From: Cellvibrionales bacterium UBA1854
Lineage (GTDB): Bacteria > Pseudomonadota > Gammaproteobacteria > Pseudomonadales > Porticoccaceae
DNA length: 25,252 bases
Assembly: GCA_002338445.1 (NCBI GenBank)
Contig: DDII01000038.1
Location: forward strand, 30,828 to 56,079
Reading direction: 5' to 3'
Shown here: in pieces, positions 21,837 to 25,252 of the stretch
How positions within the stretch are numbered: the stretch's first letter is position 1
Layout: each line of letters starts with the position of its first letter
Notes under the pieces: model-generated
What the model was told of the DNA's origin: nothing
The model's database searches: none
What the model saw: the letters and a program-made list of their open reading frames with translations, nothing else
Position numbers and translations under genes: made by a program

Positions 21837-24322
21837 AAATACTCTTCAATATTGGGAATCAAAGGCGCGAGCTTGTATTTGAAAGTTTGTTTTATATATC
21901 CAAGGATGTTTTGATCTTCAGCCTCGAATCTAAGGGTTAAATTGCCCGATGTATTTGATGCCCTTATGAGTCCCCAACCTTGCGGATATTCAACGCGAAG
22001 ACCGTCTAAACGTTGTACTCTAGCGCCCTTGAATTCACAAGATTCCTCAATTTCCCTCATAAGCTGAAACTTTGAACTTTCCGCAACTGGAATGCGTATT
22101 TCGCCAGTATGTGCACAGCTGTCGAATTCGGCAAGTAACACATGTAAGCTTTTATACGTAGTTGACAACAATTGCAAAAGACGCGCAGCTGCATACAGGC
22201 CATCATCAAAGCCCTTACGACGGTCATTGAAGAATATGTGCCCACTGAATTCCCCACCTAAGATAGCATTTTCCTCTTGAAGTGCCTTTCTTACGTGGGC
22301 ATGCCCCGTTTTACACATTATTGGCTCGCCATTACATTCGCGAATTAAGGCTGAAAGCTTATTACTGCATTTTACATCAAAAACTATTGAAGCTCCTGGC
22401 GATTGCTGAAGAATGTCCTGACTGAACAGCATCAGTAATTTATCTGGCCAGCAAATATTCCCCTCATGGGTAACCACAACTAGACGATCACCGTCTCCAT
22501 CAAATGCAAAACCTAAATCGGCGCCCTCACTTTTCACTCGGGCTTTAAGATCTATAAGATTAAATTCGTCAGAGGGGTTGGGGTCATGATTGGGAAATGA
22601 TCCATCTATTTCGCAGTAAAGCGGGACCACTCGACAACCTAAGCTCTCAAATAGGTCTAAAGCCACTGGCCCAGTTACGCTATTTGCTCCATCAATGACG
22701 ATCTTAAATTCCCGAACTAATCCTATGTCCTCAAAAATTTGACGCACGTATTGGGGAATTACTAGTCTGGAAAAGTACTCTCCCCGGCCCTCAGTGTAGT
22801 TCTGAGAGTTCATTATGGGTTTAAGTAGTTGCAACATGTTGCCGGCAAGAACTTGTCCCTGCACGATGATTTTGAAGCCGTTAAAATTAGCTGGATTATG
22901 ACTAGCGGTTACCATAATGCCGCATGAAGATTGTCCCGAATAATGAATAGCAAAATTGAGTGCAGGAGTGACTATTTGACCGAGATCAATGACATTACAA
23001 CCGGTTGAAAGAAGTCCTTCACACACTATTGTCGATAGGTGCTGAGAGCTATTTCGACCATCTCGACCAATATATATAGCATTATTTCCTCGACGCAAAA
23101 CAAGAGAGCCAAGAGTTTTTCCTAATCTGAGTGCAAACTCGTCAGTAATTTCATTCTCAACTAAGCCACGAATATCGTAATCTCTAAAAACTAAATTTGG
23201 CAGGACGAAATCAGAACACTCGTTATCAAGATCATGAAGTGCTTTATTATCCTCTTCAGCTGAGTTGCTCTTTCCATGTGAATCTGACACCTCTGTGACT
23301 ACTTGTTTGTGTGATTCTCGTTCATCTTGAGAATTATCCGTTGTTAGCGATGTTTCATCAGACTTTATGTTATTCTCTTTTTTTACAGCTTGCTCTTTCT
23401 TTTGAAGATCACCCTGAGGGAAGCGGATAGTGCTTACGTCTTTGGATTGACGTGTAAAAATACTAATCGCTTCGCTGCCTCGATTGACGCGATTTCTGAT
23501 CAAGGTAAGGATAGAGCCGAGCCATATTATTATAACACTCAAAATAATGACCCACATTGGCAATTCATTTTCTGAAATTATATTTTCCAGCTCTTTCGAG
23601 GGATTAAATTTTAGCCTCCATCCTATAAATTCTAAGGGATAATAGTGATCGAAATTACTAGTACCTGACTTTTCTGAGGTTGGTTCGCCAATTACCAATA
23701 ACCTAGTCACCAAGCGATTATCCTCAATTTGCTCTAAAAATATAGTACCTTGAGTTTCATCACCTCCGGTTAAAATCTCGTTGAGTATATTAATCGGCTG
23801 TTGTAAGAAAAATTGCCCCATAATTTCGCTTTGAAAGATCAAAGGTACACTTATAACAACCTTCCATTCTCCTGACACTCGGATTGCCTTTGCACCAGTT
23901 TCCCCATCATTTTTGATATTGCGTGCGAAAGCTAAAGCTGCTGGACTCAACGCCTCAACGCCTGTTGCTAGGTTTTTGTCTAATAAAAATAGGTTCTCTG
24001 GGTATAAAACTTGTCCTTTGGCTACGAGCATAGCTGCATCTAAAAGAGCTTTGTCGTCATCAGCCATAAGTTGCGATATATCCTGCTTTTCCGAGATTGC
24101 ACGTAATCGCGATGCTGTTGATCTTATCAAGTTGTCAATTTCACTGCTTGTTTTTAGTAAATCTTTTTTGTAATTCTTATTAATAATTTCAATACGTTTG
24201 TTGGGAATATATTCTTGAAATAAATATTGACCACTGAACCCCATTGCAGCAACAGACAGCAACATTGAAGCAATGATTAAAGGGTCAGAGGCAATCTTCT
24301 TAATAAGGCTGTTAAATTCCAA
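21833..24322 (-). CDS. algC: Phosphomannomutase/phosphoglucomutase (AlgC-type) fused to an N-terminal membrane-anchored periplasmic domain
   Basis: Interconverts mannose or glucose 6-phosphate and 1-phosphate, supplying precursors for surface polysaccharide and LPS. The catalytic part occupies about residues 375-829: phosphoserine loop VTASHNP (471-477, Ser474), metal site FDGDGDR (607-613), sugar-specificity loop GGEFSGH (689-695), and phosphate-binding RASNTSGNLTLR (787-798). Ahead of it lie a first membrane helix (about 13-34), a periplasmic-looking region of some 220 residues resembling a sensor domain, a second helix (about 256-276), and a polar linker (about 285-370) rich in Glu, Lys, Asp and Ser, likely disordered. 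The start is TTG with no strong ribosome-binding site; an in-frame stop just upstream leaves no other start before Met20. A long AlgC form is also annotated in Pseudomonas aeruginosa. Confidence 0.92.
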   Translation of the reverse strand: MEFNSLIKKIASDPLIIASMLLSVAAMGFSGQYLFQEYIPNKRIEIINKNYKKDLLKTSSEIDNLIRSTASRLRAISEKQDISQLMADDDKALLDAAMLVAKGQVLYPENLFLLDKNLATGVEALSPAALAFARNIKNDGETGAKAIRVSGEWKVVISVPLIFQSEIMGQFFLQQPINILNEILTGGDETQGTIFLEQIEDNRLVTRLLVIGEPTSEKSGTSNFDHYYPLEFIGWRLKFNPSKELENIISENELPMWVIILSVIIIWLGSILTLIRNRVNRGSEAISIFTRQSKDVSTIRFPQGDLQKKEQAVKKENNIKSDETSLTTDNSQDERESHKQVVTEVSDSHGKSNSAEEDNKALHDLDNECSDFVLPNLVFRDYDIRGLVENEITDEFALRLGKTLGSLVLRRGNNAIYIGRDGRNSSQHLSTIVCEGLLSTGCNVIDLGQIVTPALNFAIHYSGQSSCGIMVTASHNPANFNGFKIIVQGQVLAGNMLQLLKPIMNSQNYTEGRGEYFSRLVIPQYVRQIFEDIGLVREFKIVIDGANSVTGPVALDLFESLGCRVVPLYCEIDGSFPNHDPNPSDEFNLIDLKARVKSEGADLGFAFDGDGDRLVVVTHEGNICWPDKLLMLFSQDILQQSPGASIVFDVKCSNKLSALIRECNGEPIMCKTGHAHVRKALQEENAILGGEFSGHIFFNDRRKGFDDGLYAAARLLQLLSTTYKSLHVLLAEFDSCAHTGEIRIPVAESSKFQLMREIEESCEFKGARVQRLDGLRVEYPQGWGLIRASNTSGNLTLRFEAEDQNILGYIKQTFKYKLAPLIPNIEEYL

Positions 24323-24354
24323 ACTTTAAAATCCATTCAATTTTAATAAACTTT

Positions 24355-25252
24355 TCAGAAATGTTTTTCACATAACGATATGGTATTAATTTCATTGGCA
24401 ATTTTAGCGATAAGGTTTCTTGCAAGTTGCTCTTTGAGTTTTTTGTTGATATGAGTCACGGATTCGCTTGTCATCCAGTAAACCTCGTTTTCATCGCTGT
24501 CGAATCCCACATCTGCACGAGACACGTCATTTGCCACGATGGCATTTAAATTTTTGCTCCGCAACTTTTGATACCCGTTTATCTCCATATTCTCAGTCTC
24601 AGCAGCAAAACCGACCATGTATAGATCTCTATTAGCCCGGCGTATTTCAGTTAGGATGTCAATATTTTTTTTAAAGTTCAATGTAATTGTGTCTGCGGTT
24701 CTTTTTATTTTTTTGCTGCTGATAGTTTCGCAGCGGTAATCAGCAACAGCGGCTGTTGCAATGAAAATGTCAGCGCCGTCGCAAGCGGTTAAACTTGCTT
24801 CATACATTTCACTAGCAGTTTCTACATTTACAACACAACATCGCTCTGGAGGAGAAATAGACACTGGCCCTGAAATGAGGGTGACGTGTGCACCTGCTTC
24901 GATCGCTGCTTCTGCCATTGCGTATCCCATTTTCCCCGAACTTCGATTTGTGATATAACGAACAGGATCAATCGGTTCCCTAGTTGGCCCAGCAGTAATT
25001 ACCACTTTTTTGGAGTGAAGACTCTGCAGAGTGAATTGTTCAATAACACCTTTTACAATTGCGGTATTTGGAGCCATGCGGCCCACACCAAAATCGCCGC
25101 AAGCTTGGGGTCCTTCCTCTGGTCCGATCAGCTTGACTCCTCGACGTTCCAATAGACCTATATTAGTTTGATTTGCTGCGCTTTTCCACATTGCTTGGTT
25201 CATGGCTGGAGCGATCAATATATCGGCAGTCGTAGCCAAGTGAACGCTGCCT
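24355..25252 (-). CDS. coaBC: Bifunctional phosphopantothenoylcysteine decarboxylase / phosphopantothenate-cysteine ligase (CoaBC), N-terminus cut by the window edge
   Basis: Carries out two steps of coenzyme A synthesis, joining 4'-phosphopantothenate to cysteine with CTP and then decarboxylating the product with FMN. The visible 299 codons are open to the right edge. They begin in the end of the CoaC flavoprotein domain with the PAMN motif, followed by QACGDFGVGRM, and then contain the whole CoaB domain: ITAGPTREPIDPVRYITNRS and SGKMG (CTP and dimer region), ATAAVADYR with the conserved asparagine replaced by the AVAD form usual in proteobacteria, KKNIDIL and VGFAAET. About 100 residues are missing upstream. 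The first in-frame TTG at 25239 is not the real start. Only 32 bases separate it from algC, the place where dut would be expected. Confidence 0.95.
   Translation of the reverse strand, partial: GSVHLATTADILIAPAMNQAMWKSAANQTNIGLLERRGVKLIGPEEGPQACGDFGVGRMAPNTAIVKGVIEQFTLQSLHSKKVVITAGPTREPIDPVRYITNRSSGKMGYAMAEAAIEAGAHVTLISGPVSISPPERCCVVNVETASEMYEASLTACDGADIFIATAAVADYRCETISSKKIKRTADTITLNFKKNIDILTEIRRANRDLYMVGFAAETENMEINGYQKLRSKNLNAIVANDVSRADVGFDSDENEVYWMTSESVTHINKKLKEQLARNLIAKIANEINTISLCEKHF

Noticed and set aside
1..25252. CRISPR arrays, insertion sequences, prophage or defence genes, tRNA genes
   Set aside because: Read through on both strands: no regularly spaced repeats, transposase motifs, terminal inverted repeats or tRNA-like T-loops were noticed, and nearly all bases are accounted for by housekeeping genes.

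Overview
The window is a chromosomal segment of a gammaproteobacterium with moderately AT-rich DNA. Nearly all of it is housekeeping genes. The order coaBC-algC-argB ... pyrE-rph-yicC-gmk-rpoZ-spoT-ridA, and the cluster metK-tkt-epd-pgk, resemble Pseudomonas and its relatives, as I recall those genomes. The arginine-sensitive type of ArgB, the long membrane-anchored form of AlgC and an Oar-like TonB-dependent receptor would suit a free-living, probably marine or aquatic heterotroph. Species assignment is inference; there is no rRNA gene to settle it.

Left part (1-6531): ahcY (cut by the window edge) and metK, both on the minus strand, form part of the activated methyl cycle. Divergent from them is a tightly overlapping tkt-epd-pgk operon on the plus strand, covering the non-oxidative pentose phosphate pathway, the entry step of pyridoxal phosphate synthesis, and glycolysis.

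Middle (6532-14409): on the minus strand, a putative glycerolipid-type acyltransferase lies downstream of the recG helicase. A YeeZ-like SDR-fold protein on the plus strand converges on the stringent-response block ridA-spoT-rpoZ-gmk (minus), read in the order gmk, rpoZ, spoT, ridA. A credible sigma-70-type promoter lies at the end of gmk and would drive rpoZ-spoT-ridA.

Right part (14410-25252): a large TonB-dependent receptor of the Oar type with its own putative promoter and hairpin terminator sits between yicC and gmk. Divergently placed are yicC (minus) and rph-pyrE (plus). Convergent with pyrE is a minus-strand run coaBC-algC-argB-slmA, with ATGA-type 4-base overlaps at the two downstream junctions. 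The dut gene, usually found next to coaBC in this block, is absent from its slot.

I see no CRISPR array, insertion sequence, prophage, tRNA or rRNA, and no gene-free stretch longer than about 215 bases. I did not find a clearly new biological system. The most unusual items are the AlgC fusion, the isolated TonB receptor, the missing dut, and omega's acidic tail.
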